64,000 nucleotides of DNA from Ganoderma boninense (Eukaryota > Basidiomycota > Agaricomycetes > Polyporales > Polyporaceae). A program made the translations under genes and the position numbers. The DNA is taken from positions 2,176,389 to 2,240,388 of the forward strand of contig CM035309.1 in NCBI GenBank assembly GCA_002900995.3. The letters are read 5' to 3'. This document shows positions 21,016 to 31,604 of the stretch, piece after piece (the first letter of the stretch is position 1; each line of letters opens with the position of its first letter). Below the pieces are notes generated by a model. That model made no database searches. It was given only the letters and a program-made list of their open reading frames with translations, and was not told where the DNA came from.

Positions 21016-24000
21016 ATGCTCCCCGATTCCCAGCCCATCCTTCCCCCCATTCATTCCCCTCCGCCCATCGACATCCCTGCTCTCGCGCCCTTGCATTCAC
21101 CCCCCGGCCCCGACTTGCCCCACCATCCTTCTCGTCCGTTCCGCCCAGGTGCGTTCTCCTTCTTATGCTCCCTCTCCCGTACTCACTCTTCTCCTACCAG
21201 CCCACTCTAATGTCCTGGCTCGTCTCCAAGCCCTTTTTCCATCTCACCCTTCCTCTGCTTCCCCTCAACCATCCCAACCCTCTCCCCTTCCCCCGCCTCC
21301 TCTCCCAAAGCCCGTCCCAAAGTTCATTAAAGTAAGGATTCTCACATGGAACATGCACGACTCCCTTCCCAAGGTCCGCGCCCTCCAGACAGCTGGCTGT
21401 CACGCTTCTTATCCTCTTAACTTAGGGCGACTGTCAAGAGCTACTCGGCTCCGTCCCACCCTTCGTCCCAACAGCCTCTCCCCAAGAGGTTCTCCCAACT
21501 CTCCCCGCATTCTCTACAAGCCCAGATCATCCCCACCATTTCGTCATCGTGTAAGTCCAGCAAGTATCTCTCTCCTCACCTTGTTTCACATTCCTTCTAT
21601 CAGCGCCGGACAGGAATGTCCTTCTGCCTCCGGTTCGTTCTCCCCAATGTGTCACACCAAATCCTCCTCACTGTCCTTGTGTAGGCATTCCAATGGCCTT
21701 GGGAGCTGGCTTCAAGCTCAATAACAAGGACAACTCTCGCTCAAGACACTCCCTTCTTCCCGATCCGGATGAACTCCCATCTCGCAAGAGCGCTGATATC
21801 GACCTCTCTCTCACCGTCGACAAAGCGAGTGAACATCATCATCATCCACCTTCCAGTTGGTCGTCAATACTTGAAAACTGGTACTCCCATCCTCCGCCAC
21901 TTGTCGCCCCCACCGACCTTGGTCAGCACCCTCAAAATGAGAGTCAACGAGTCGGCCCTTATGAGCTCCTTACTAAAGAACGCATGATGGGTCTCTATCT
22001 GGCTGTCTTCATCCATCGCGAGGCTCGGCCATTTGTTCGAGGTCAGCTGCGTCCTATACATTGCGACCATCTTCTCACCCCCCACTTCAGGCATGTCTAA
22101 GTCAGCAGTTACGACCGGGCTAATCGGAGGACGCGTAGGGAACAAGGGTGGGGTTGGTGTTAGCGTCAACTTGGATGGGGCGACTTTGCTCTTCATCAAC
22201 GCACACCTCGCGGGTCAGTCGCCATTCTTTTCCTCGAGCATTGATGACTCAATCTTCCGCAGCCCATGAAGGCAAAGTCAACCACAGATTAGCAGATCTG
22301 GCCAAAATCAAGGTCTGATATTCCTTACAGTACCATTCATGGTCTCTAATCCTAATCAACGATATCTAGGCAGAGCTTGCTGTAGACGATTTCCTCAGTC
22401 CTAACGACCCACGCTTCATGGCGGAGGATATCACTGACCGTTTTGATGTGTCGTTCATATTCGGGGACCTCAACTTCAGACTTGACCTCACTCGTCTCCA
22501 CGCGGACTGGCTTATCTCCCGCAAAGGTCAGCTGCCAGCCATCTCATACATAAGGCTTTACCTTAACTCTATCATAGAGTATGAACAGGCTCTCGAATTT
22601 GACCAGCTTCGCAAGGTCATGGCAATTGGCGACTCTTTCGATGGCTTCAACGAAGCCCCCATCCAATTCCCGCCCACGTTCAAATACGACGTCTTACGCA
22701 CTCTCAGCAGGCGTTCTCGGCATAAATCTTTCAAACGCATACCCGCAACGCCTACCAGGGTTTCTTCACATGAGAAAACTCTCTCTGAAGTTGCTGAGCA
22801 TGAGAAGGAGGATTCGGTCATGCTGGACGACCATGCGAATCATTCCTCCTATCAAGAGCGAGATGGCGAAGATGACGGCGAACCAGATGCAATATCCGTA
22901 GCATCATCCGCATGGATGTCTGTTCGCTCGCGACGTACCGTCGACCAAGACGATGACGACAACGACGAAGACGATGATGACAACGACGATGACCAAGCTT
23001 TAGGCTCTGGCGATGTCCCTCAGTCCCTCTAGCAAGTGCGAGCGCATCGAACTTGGTGCACAAGATGTGGTCCGTCACCGCTGCACACAAAGCCAAGGAG
23101 AAATGGATTTCATTGTTTGCGACCAACAGCCCGAAGCCACTGTCGCCTGGGATGAGGAGGTCGAAGTGGAGGCAGAGCTGGAGTTCGAACAAGTCTCCAA
23201 ACCCTCTTAGACGAGACAGTCATATCACATCCGCTGAGGACAACCTACCGCCATCGGCCCCAATCGATCCTGCGGACCCTAGGCAGCCGAAGGCAGGCAG
23301 AGTGAAGGAGTTCCAGGCTGCGTTGTTAGATGCCGTCCATGCACGCCCTCACAAGCATCTCGCGCTCAGTGAGAACAACATGGATCTTGAAGACGAGGAT
23401 AAGGGGGTGTATGACTCTTCTCACAAGCAACGAGTGCCTAGTTGGTGAGCCTGCTGTGTGTAACCTATATCTCAATAATCAACTCATCTTGTCCTCGCAG
23501 GTGTGACCGCATTCTTTGGAAGTCGACTATCATGCCAGAACTACAACATGATTCAGAAGACACGGAGTCCACCCGTTTCATACCTCTTCGTGCGAAGATG
23601 GGGCAGATCTTCAACGCATTGAAACCCTCGTCCATGCGATCCCGTAGAGATTCGACTTGGTCGGTGAATCATCAAGACCCTTTACAGCAAGCAAAGCCCA
23701 TGGCAGGGATCGGTCGAGACATCTCGGTCCAATCATCTTTCATCGAGACACGCGCTAGCAATTCACCTCGAGCGTCCTCCCCCATGCAGCCCAAGCCGCA
23801 ATCTCATCGGCGATTGTCGCAAACCCGGTCGATGGACTCGTTTCAGCGTTCCTCCGGTGAAGGTCGCATTTCGTTGACTCGCGTCTTATCGCTAGAGCCG
23901 TCGTCAATGAAATCTTCGACTTCAACATCACCACGGGTGCCCCTTCACCATGCGAATACTATTTCCCCTGAAGTGCGCATCCTGCCCATCGGGAAGACGA

Positions 24001-24311
24001 CCCCTGCTCCTGTTCTGCCTTTATCGACCCCATCGAGTCCGGTTGACCTGGCGGAACCAGCAGTCACGCCGCCTTCATCGGCACCTGTATTCCGGTGGCT
24101 TCTTCCATTCCTTTACAAGGATATTGCCCATCAAGGCGGATCCCTTCCTAGTCCACCTGCTACTACGAGCTCACCGCCTCTGCCTCTGCTACCAAAACGA
24201 GGCGACGTGACTTGCCTGATGTATGACACTCTGGACGACAAAGGGATGAGGAGATTGGAAGGTAGGAGCGACCACCGACCCGTGATTGGCTCATATGCTT
24301 TGTACATTTAG
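21016..24311 (+). CDS. Inositol polyphosphate 5-phosphatase domain protein
   Basis: Removes the 5-phosphate from phosphoinositides or inositol phosphates. Exons: 21016-21148, 21201-21373, 21426-21550, 21604-21632, 21685-22041, 22091-22213, 22263-22312, 22370-22526, 22578-22934 (donor uncertain), 23033-23444 (acceptor uncertain, 23024 possible) and 23501-24311, giving about 908 residues. Motifs in order: ILTWNMHDSLPKGDCQELLG, AGQECPSASG, YELLTKERMMGLYLAVF, GGRVGNKGGVGVS, IFGDLNFRLD, FPPTFKYD, the signature RVPSWCDRILWKS, and SDHRPVIGSYALYI. Two long Ser/Pro/acidic insertions split the catalytic fold, one between FPPTFKYD and PSWCDR and one between CDRILWKS and SDHRPV. The exact splicing across the Asp-rich tract at 22935-23032 is not settled. 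The start at 21016 is the first in-frame ATG that splices correctly. Confidence 0.85.
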
Positions 24312-24675
24312 AGTGTGGCACTGGCCTTGCTCTCCCTTTCGCATAGCCATATATAATCGACCACTATCACACTTCATAGCACCTCATCGACGAGAGGACT
24401 TGTACTAACGCATCGCTTATACCTTTACACATTTACATGGACCTTTGTATTGCACTATATCTTATACCTCAACATAGCCACTTACTTAGACGGTAGAACT
24501 CCCATAATAAGTAGGACAGCGTGGTGTTGGTCTGCCACGAACTGCCTTGTTCAGACATCATGTGTGGAAGACTTGCAGCTGTCCACACCATAGTGCTTCA
24601 AAGCTGGTTGATTATAGAGCCTGCTGACGACAATGTGCAACCGTTGGTACGTCTATGACATCTCAAGGACATGCT
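24312..24675. other. Intergenic gap
   Basis: 364 bp between the converging 5-phosphatase and COX12 genes. It is relatively AT-rich, presumably 3' UTR sequence. I see no gene or repeat. Confidence 0.4.
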
Positions 24676-25288
24676 TCAGGGCTCGAGAGAAGCAGGGAAG
24701 GTCCCGCTCTCGCGTTGCTCATCCCACTTGCCGATCTGGGGGGTAGGTTGATCGTCAGAACCGATTTTTCTTAAACAAGGTGTATCTACTCACCCATTCG
24801 TCTGTTCGCAGCGTAAAAGTATTATGAAAGCGAAGGAGAGGATGAAAATTAGAAGACTAAGGAGCACAAGGGATTGCAAGAGAAGACGTACTAGGGCAGA
24901 GCGAGTTGTACGCCCGCTTGAACTGCTTGCAGGGAGCATAGTCTTCACCCTTGGCGGCAATGCACTTGAAGTAGTCGGTGTAGTTCTGGAAGCTGAATGA
25001 GACGGAACGGAACGGGTGAACGATTGTCACGAAGAACAGTCAGCACGAAGTTGGCAGATGTTGGCGAAGTGGAAATGAACGTAGAACCAACCAATGGCGC
25101 GTCTGGTTTTGGTTGGGGAAGCGAGCTTAGGGACGGTTGAGTCGATGTTGCACGCTGGAGAAGGAGGTTTCGCAACTTACCATCAAAGCCAGCGGTCTGG
25201 AGGACGTATTTGCTATGAAGGGCCACAGAAGTTAGGAGTAGCTGGAGAGTAGTGTACGGATGGGGGCGCACCTCGAGAGGTCGGACAT
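24676..25288 (-). CDS. COX12: Cytochrome c oxidase subunit VIb
   Basis: Small intermembrane-space subunit of complex IV at the dimer interface. Six exons: 25288-25272, 25212-25181, 25125-25092, 24992-24892, 24801-24794 (8 nt) and 24735-24676, giving 83 residues, the same length as yeast Cox12. The protein starts MSDLSSKYVLQTAGFDARF and continues with PNQNQTRHCFQNYTDYFKC, AAKGEDYAPCKQF and AYNSLCPNEW, ending ESGTFPASLEP. The twin CX9C/CX10C cysteines (RHC, FKC, APC, SLC) are all present, as needed for the Mia40 import route. The 8-nt exon supplies Asn-Glu-Trp, a conserved part of the family, so it is probably real. It diverges from PRP18 over 274 bp. Confidence 0.92.
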
Positions 25289-25562
25289 GGCGCGGTAGGA
25301 GGATGGGGGAAGGAAAGTGGTGGTGATGAGCGAAGGGCTAAGACGGCGAGGGAGCAGGTCGGAACATGGCGCGCTTTTCCCCTGCGGAGAATGCCGATCG
25401 CGCCCGACCCAGTCCTGCCGCGCCTGCTCCCGCTCCGGTCTCGGGCCACCAGCCACCACTCACTCAGTGCTCAGTACTCAGTATTCAGCTCGCATCGACG
25501 CTCACCGACCCAGAGTCCAGTTCCTACACCCCGCTTGCTCTTCTCTATCGCTCACTCTTGTC
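25289..25562. promoter_or_regulatory. Divergent promoter region COX12 / PRP18
   Basis: The 274-bp gap between start codons. It includes a run of CTCAGT-like repeats near 25470-25495 (CTCAGTGCTCAGTACTCAGT) just upstream of PRP18, of unknown meaning. Confidence 0.45.
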
Positions 25563-26917
25563 ATGGATACTCTCATGGCTGAGATTGCTCTCAAGCGCAA
25601 GGCGCTTGACACCGCTCCCGCTGAGGGTCCTCGGCCCACAAAGTACATGCGCCGTGGCGAACTTGAACGACTCAAAGAGGAGGAGGAGAGGAAGGAGAAG
25701 GAGGAAAAAGAGAAGCGCAGATTGGAGCGCGAGCGTGAGGACAGCGAGCGCGAAGAGCGACGGCGCGAGAAGGCAGCGGTATGTGCTCCGTGGCTTAACA
25801 AGATCGCAGCGGTTCTGAATGTCTCGTGTGCGTTTGGGCCAGATCAACGCCTCTGGCAGTTCGACGAGCTCACCATATCCAGAGGGTGGGTCTCCAAACC
25901 ATTCACCTGCTCCCGACTCTGCGCTGTCATTCAATATCTCAAACGAGGAGACAATTCGTCGCCTGCGTGCAAAGGGCCAGCCAATTCGTCTATTCGGCGA
26001 AACGACAAGGAACGCCGTCTTCGTCTCCGTGCCTTAGAATTGATCGAGGAGAAGGACCACGAACGTCAAGGCGGTCAGAATGATTTCAAGAAGGCCTTAG
26101 AGGATGTTGAAAACATCGAGCGTCAGTTGAAGGACAGGCATGGGTCCGAACGGGACAAGAGTAGGAAAAGGGATGGAGAGATGTCACTCGGGAGCGAGAT
26201 CCTTGACCTTGATCTCATCAAGACCGACGCTGACAAGCTGTACCCAATCATCTACTACGCGCTGAAGAGAGCGTTGAAAGAATGGGAGCAGTGGATGGAT
26301 GAACGCCCTGGTGAGTCCCGATATTACAAGTTGCTACCCACCCCTTCCCCTCTGAGGAGGCGTTAGAACACGTGAAGCGTACGACGCAAGGCAAGAATGC
26401 TGCTGCTACCCAGCGGCAATCCGCAGACAACCTCAAACCATTGTTCAAGCTTCTGCGAGCAAGGGTGTGTCTCCACGGGGCTTCTGTGACCCTCAACTAA
26501 CTTTCCATCATAGAATCTCCCTGCTGACATGCTTGCACGGATCGCCGAGATAGTTCATTACATGCAGAAGCGGCAGTATCAAAAAGCCAATGACTCGTAC
26601 TTGCGCTTGTCCATCGGGAATGCACCATGGCCCATTGGCGTGACAATGGTTGGGTGAGCCTCTATTTTGTTTCTGACAACCTTGCATAATGTTACGTCCA
26701 TGCTTGCAGCATTCATGAACGTTCAGCACGAGAGAAAATTTCCGCAGATCAGGTCGCACATGTGCTCAATGATGAAGTCAGTCGCAAATATATCCAATCT
26801 TTGAAGAGGTATGGGGCAACCTGGTGGGATTATTACTATTAAGCTGATCCATTTAGGATTTTGACGTTTGCACAAACAAAATATCCTCCGGAGGATGTGA
26901 CACAGTTGATGGGTTGA
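25563..26917 (+). CDS. PRP18: Pre-mRNA-splicing factor Prp18, with an apparent 1-nt deletion
   Basis: Second-step splicing factor that stabilises the 3' splice-site configuration with Slu7. Six exons: 25563-25778, 25843-26310, 26367-26464, 26514-26653, 26710-26808 and 26857-26917. They give 360 residues if one base is added near 26003. The N-terminus ([16 protein letters not shown], then [16 protein letters not shown]) and a long charged helix match the family, as does [23 protein letters not shown], the PRP4-like motif. There the frame breaks: GAA ACG ACA should read GAA AC(N) GAC AAG GAA. Everything downstream ([16 protein letters not shown]-type helices, [40 protein letters not shown]) is intact in the shifted frame, and the total length becomes divisible by three only with the added base. 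Confidence 0.9.
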
Positions 26918-27418
26918 GATAAACTTCCATTTTCTCTTTTGGACATCTCCGCTTGTGTCTCTTTATCCGCTACAAGTATAACATATTGTGCAAGTGCATG
27001 TACGCAATATAATATACATATGAATTCTAACTAGGATGGATCATTTTTTGTAGTTACATGGTGAAACTCTTAAACAATGTCTGCAGTTACTGGTTAAGAG
27101 ATTATGTATATGCCTTGCAGTGACTCTCAGTTGTAGCATCTTCATAGTCCAAGCCTCCATGTATGTCTCAAGCTGTAAGCAGTGGCCTTCCAAGTCTCTC
27201 CTTTTTCATTGTCCAAGTTATAAGTGGGTTTCATTACCCATATCAGCAAAACATAGCACATGTGCAACACATACCTCAAGTTCCCAAATCTCATATGTAG
27301 ATAAACACAGAGAAATCTGAACATCTTCCTCATTATGTCCATTGTCTACATCTGCAAAAGTGAAAACTTGGCATGTGGCTGCCTCCAGCAGATAAATAAC
27401 AATGGAGAAAGATAGGGC
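26918..27418. other. Boundary between gene block and repeats
   Basis: About 500 bp of AT-richer sequence after PRP18. I see no gene. The composition changes here from the GC-rich gene block to the repeat-rich half. Confidence 0.4.
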
Positions 27419-27500
27419 AACAGGTGTTATTGTACTGGAGAACAAGGGATGGGTTTGCTAAACAACAGAGGACAAGACAATAAGGACAATATGGGCAGCA
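27419..27500 (+). repeat. LTR fragment, same family as 29467-29935 and 41721-42190
   Basis: About 80 bp matching the reverse complement of 29530-29610, including GTTATTGTACT, GGAGAACAAGGGA, TTTGCTAAACAAC and GAGGACAA motifs in the same order. It is a truncated LTR piece, directly followed by a Ty3 RNase H fragment. Confidence 0.65.
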
Positions 27501-27763
27501 AAGTGTCTGGGAAGCTGAGGAGCAAGATGCCTTTGACGAGCTCAAGTGACACTTTGTAGAAAGCCCTGTCCTGCAGATGTATGATCCAAACTGTAAAACC
27601 CACATCAAAGTTGACACCTCTGGCTATGCAACTGGTGGTGTCCTGTCTCAGGAAGCAGAGGATGGCAAATGGCACCCTGTAGCCTTCCACTCTGAGTCAA
27701 TGAGCGATGCTGAACAGTTGTATGAGATCTATAACAAGGAGATATTGGCAATCATCCAAGCCC

Positions 27764-28713
27764 TAGTGTTGCAGGGTCCGGTCCTGGGACTAGTCCAGGA
27801 CCAGAGAAAAGACTGGGACTGACCTCCAGAGGACCAGACCAGGACCGCAAAATTATTGGTCCTGTCCTCGGTCCTGGTCCCGGTCCTTTCTCTATGAGCA
27901 CTTTGAAAGGACCGCCAAGGACTGGTCCAGACTGGTCCTTGTATGCCCCCAAAAACTGGTCAATGACCAGTATTTATAATTTTTTTTACTAAATTCAAGC
28001 CCAGACAAGGGTTGAGACAGTGCTGCAGCTGTCGAAATACAAATTGGGGTTAGGGTTAGGTGTACAGAAGTGACAGCACTGGCCATTTACACTGACTTGG
28101 ACTGTCCCACCATCCACCTCAGCTGCCACAGCTGCCACAGCTTAGCTTATGTATGAGGAACTCACTGGGGTACTTTGATTGTGCTCTTTGTTTTACTATC
28201 TAGCCCTCCACACCGGAAAATACAGCAGGATCCTCAAAGCCAGCTGATCAAGATGAAAATTTAGATGTATCTCCACTGTTTGTGGGAGGATTCGATTGTT
28301 TGATACTGCATTGGAAAGTTATCATTGAGGGCTTTCAGACGAGCCCATGAACGTACATTTTGGAACTCTAGTGCTTTCTGAATATTGCATACAGTTCACT
28401 CTATAGTGTGTCCTATTGTTGGAACCATCATTCCATCCATTCCTGTCCAATTTTTACATTCTATATAGCGTTAGAAAGCCACATGACGTGGCTTTCTAAC
28501 AATATATAGAACATAAAAATCCGTTCAGGTAATTCGGAAATACATTGATTTTTACCTCCAGGACTGGTCCTGGACTGGAAAAGACTGGTCCAGGACCGGA
28601 CTGCAGTCCTGGTCCTGGTCCTCATTTTTAGAGGCAGTCCTGTCTGGTCCTCAGTCCTTGGTCCTCAGAAAATTACCTCGAGGACTGGGACTGGACTGGA
28701 CCCTGCAACACTA
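27764..28713. mobile_element. 950-bp non-autonomous hAT-like element
   Basis: Perfect 16-bp terminal inverted repeats (TAGTGTTGCAGGGTCC) lie at both ends, flanked by a perfect 8-bp target duplication CCAAGCCC (27756-27763 and 28714-28721). Eight-bp duplications and a T/CAG-GTTGCA-type terminus are typical of the hAT superfamily. Subterminal regions are rich in GGTCCTGG/CCAGGACC motifs on both sides. It has no transposase frame, so it would have needed a helper element. It lies inside the RNase H frame of the older Ty3 remnant. Confidence 0.92.
28461..28509. repeat. Perfect internal hairpin in the hAT-like element
   Basis: GTTAGAAAGCCAC (28470-28482), loop ATGAC, and its exact complement (28488-28500). 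The pairing continues outward, with minor mismatches, through TTCTATATA / TATATAGAA. Confidence 0.85.
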
Positions 28714-28811
28714 CCAAGCCCTGCAGGCCTGGCGTCACTACCTTGAAGGACTGCCCAGCATGTTCAAGATCCAGTCAGATCACAAGAACCTTGAATACTG
28801 GCATATGGCAC

Positions 28812-28923
28812 ATGTTAGGAACAGACCAGCCACTGTACCAGCTACACCAAAAGGATGCAATGTCAAGCTTGGCTTGACACTCAGCTGGTACTATATATGT
28901 AGTTCATAATGCCTATCATCAGC
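28812..28923 (-). mobile_element. Truncated copy of the 161-bp MITE
   Basis: Matches the reverse complement of 34076-34236 from GTTAGGAACAGACCAGCC through the palindrome TGTCAAGC/GCTTGACA to the terminal repeat (GGTACTATATATGTAG, TAATGCC), with scattered substitutions. One terminal repeat is missing on the left. It is fused to the end of the RNase H fragment. Confidence 0.8.
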
Positions 28924-29466
28924 AAAAGCACAAAAATATCACCTAACTTTGCACTGCCATAGGCGCATGTGGAAACCTGAAAAGACTGTGCACCAACTCC
29001 AGAACAGGGTATGGTGCTCTTCTGCTTTGTGATGCAAGGCAATGTCACTGTCCAGACAGGCACTACCATGCAATGTTAGACAATGCCAGGCAATCCTCCC
29101 AATATCTCTTGAAGATTGCCCAGGCTTGGCAGGATTGCCTTGAATTGGTGAGATTGCCACCAGAGGCACAGGCAGAGGATGGCGGCATATTTTGAATAAA
29201 TAGCTCTCAATATTACTATTATCTACTCACACAGACAGTGTATTAATGGTGCAGATAGAGAAGTATAATGTGGAAATAAATACAACGCTAGGACAGCCAA
29301 ATGCAGATTGCTGGCGATGGACAAAGCCTAGCCAGTTGACAGAAACAGTGACCGACCTACGAGAGGAAGGCAGACTTATGGGGGAGGAGGGAGTGAACTC
29401 ACGCACACTGGAGTATGAATAATTCTTCAAGCCATAGTACAATTGACAGGATGTGGAGAAGACACT
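28924..29466. other. Unassigned repeat-region sequence
   Basis: About 540 bp with no open frame of interest. A short stretch near 29085-29160 repeats the words CAATCC/GATTGCC several times. I cannot assign it to an element. Confidence 0.35.
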
Positions 29467-29935
29467 TGTCATGAACGTCACGCTCGGCGCCTACCCGGCA
29501 TCTCTCTTTCCATTTTTGGACAGTTTGTCTCCCACGTCGTCCTTATTGTCCTCCGTTGTTTAGCAAACCTGTCCCTTGTTCTCAAAGTACAATAACTCCT
29601 GTTACCCATTGTTCCCGTCATCATTGTACTACATACCATTGTTCTCTCACTGGCTCCCGTGTCCATAGTTACCTATTGTCCCCAGTTCCCATTGTCCGTT
29701 ACATATATATAAGACCTGTACTTCGCTACTTGGAGACCTCAGTTTTGACCTCTTGTCTCCAGGTAAGCCTCACTGTATTCTCGCTCGGTAGTTACTTGCT
29801 CAATACATCTTGTCTCCAGCCTGACTGTCGAGCCCTGCTCCGCTCTTGCTGCACAAGTGCTTGTCGACACCCTTGCTCATCTTGTAAGCCTCCTCCCTGA
29901 TCTTACTTGATAGCCAGTTGTAACACTTCACAAGC
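29467..29935 (-). repeat. Solo LTR (minus orientation)
   Basis: Read on the minus strand it begins TGTTACAACTGGC and ends CGTTCATGACA, with a TATATATA promoter-like stretch inside. It aligns along its length with the plus-strand solo LTR at 41721-42190 (same order of GGGTGTCGAC, GGCTCGACAGTCAGGCTGG, CTGGAGACAAGAGGT, GAGGACAA blocks). I cannot find a clean 5-bp target duplication. Confidence 0.75.
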
Positions 29936-31289
29936 CTATGGTTAACAAAGTATCTCAAATGCCCTTTTAGGAGGCAAGAAGAGATATGCCACCACACATC
30001 TCACAGCAAAACCCAAACAGGTTTCTCTCTCAGCGTGAGCCACCAATGGGAAGGCCAAGTGGATGCTATAGATGTGGTGAGCCTGGGCATGTCCTAAGAG
30101 ACTGTTTCCAGATGCAAGACCTCCTCAATCAGCACATTGTGCTGAAGGACTATTGTGGTTGATACATTTACCCAGATGGTGCAATTATTCGTCATGAGCT
30201 AGGTAAAACACTAGTACAAGCTATTAAGCATATGCACCCTGAAGTCCACTTGATAACTTGTCATCAAACACTTGATGAAAGTCAAGAAGATGATGATTGG
30301 TATGCAGATGTCATGGTGTACCCTGTTGAATGCAGTCAGCATGAGACTCAGTCATACCGGAAACAGACATCAGGAGGACCCCAAGCATCTTGAGTTGCAG
30401 CTCAGGACAAGGGTTGGAGAAAAGAGGCTGTTTCAGGATATAAACATGCCTATTCTCCTCCCTCATTTCCTGAAGTCCAGTGGAAACCCACCAAAGAGCA
30501 TTTAATCCAGACAAGGATACAGAGATGTTTGACAGCACACCTGTATCAAAGCCTGCTAAGCCAGCAGCTTTTGGAGCTCATACAGTGGAGAAGCCACATC
30601 TGGCAAGCAAGACATCCTAGATTAGCAAGGATGTGGATCCTGGTGTTGTCCTAGACAAAATTCTGGACACACCTGTTACACTTCCAATCCGGGAGATAGT
30701 CAGATCATCGAAGGAAGTATCGGCCTGCTTGCAAGATGCAATCAAGGTTTAAAAAGTAGACCTTGGGCAGCCTATCACTTCGAACTTGGTAACAAAGAAC
30801 AAGCAAGACACTTTAATCCACATAGAGATGAAATACAAGGATACACCCATTGACTTCATTGTGGATACTGGGTCAGAGCTAAATATTATCAGCCAGAGAG
30901 TTTATGACATGTTTGAGGGGCTTGTCATAAATCCGGCTGAGGCAGTAATGATGCAGGATGCCAATGGAGGATCTTCCAAGTTACTAGGCTTGGTACAGGA
31001 AATTCCTCTAAAGATTGGTCCCATCTATACACCAGTTGATGCATATGTCTCTAAGAGTCCTGCATTTATTGGGGTACTAGGCTGACCATGGCAAAGAGAA
31101 CATCACATTAGAATTGAAGAGAGGGAAGAAGGCATCTTCCTCACTTTTCCCAATAATGATGGAGTCAGCCGGTCACATTTACGAGTACCAGAAGCCTATA
31201 TTTTCCCTGTAGGATCTGGTCCACCATCGCTTTTACCAGAAAGCGAGGTGTTTGGCATTGTTGCAGAATGGTCTGCCGATAAAGCAAAA
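29936..31289 (+). pseudogene. Old Ty3 element: gag zinc knuckle and aspartic protease remnant
   Basis: Decayed coding sequence with stops and frame changes. A CCHC knuckle, CYRCGEPGHVLRDC (C-x2-C-x4-H-x4-C, about 30058-30100), is followed by a linker (YPDGAIIRHELG) as in agaricomycete Ty3 Gag. The protease frame at 30786-31085 has the active-site FIVDTGSELNIIS and continues to a G-(stop)-PWQR motif and the LTFPNN end. The protein then runs into the TIR element at 31290. The remaining parts of this element lie at 32446-32968 and 45954-47210. Confidence 0.8.
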
Positions 31290-31483
31290 TAAGGCTGAAC
31301 ATGGCTCAAACCGCGGTTGATCTGGAGCCATGACTGCAGTTAACAGCCCTCCGAAAGGCTTGATCCAGAGCCGCAGCTTAACCGCACCGCAGTGAATTAT
31401 TAACCACAGTTCAGTTAATATATAAACTACAGTTCAATACATTAACCACAGGACTTATTAACAGTTATTAATATAGTGTTGTT

Positions 31484-31562
31484 CTAGCCAGGAATTGAAC
31501 CAAGGACCTCAGGGCTTTGCATTCATTTGACCAGATGTACTAACCACTACACCAACTGACTA
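31484..31562 (-). ncRNA. tRNA-like pol III module (leftward), copy A
   Basis: On the minus strand: TTGGTGTAGTGGTTAGTACA (A-box-like) and, about 45 nt downstream, GGTTCAATTCC (B box). It resembles a degenerate tRNA-derived sequence and is not a clean cloverleaf, so I would not call it a functional tRNA gene. Confidence 0.6.
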
Positions 31563-31604
31563 TTACAACCTTAGGCAACTAATATAATAAGTACTCTAGT
31601 TACT

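Larger units (their letters stand above)
27505..28811 (+). pseudogene. Ty3 reverse transcriptase/RNase H remnant, split by a hAT-like element
   Basis: Two pieces, 27505-27763 and 28714-28811, belong together. The first reads EEQDAFDELK, a TGA, then HFVESPVLQMYDPN, IKVDTSGYATGGVLSQ (RNase H active-site Asp) and LYEIYNKEILAIIQAL. The second resumes at QALQAWRHYLEGLPSMFKIQ and SDHKNLEYW. Removing the 950-bp insertion plus one target copy restores the continuous frame. The fragment has no polymerase catalytic motif or flanking LTRs and is dead. The TGA sits where the family usually has Arg, consistent with CGA to TGA. Confidence 0.85.

Noticed and set aside
29467..29935. 5-bp duplication AAGTG around the minus-strand solo LTR
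   Set aside because: The match exists only if the TG...CA ends are shifted, so I regard it as coincidence.
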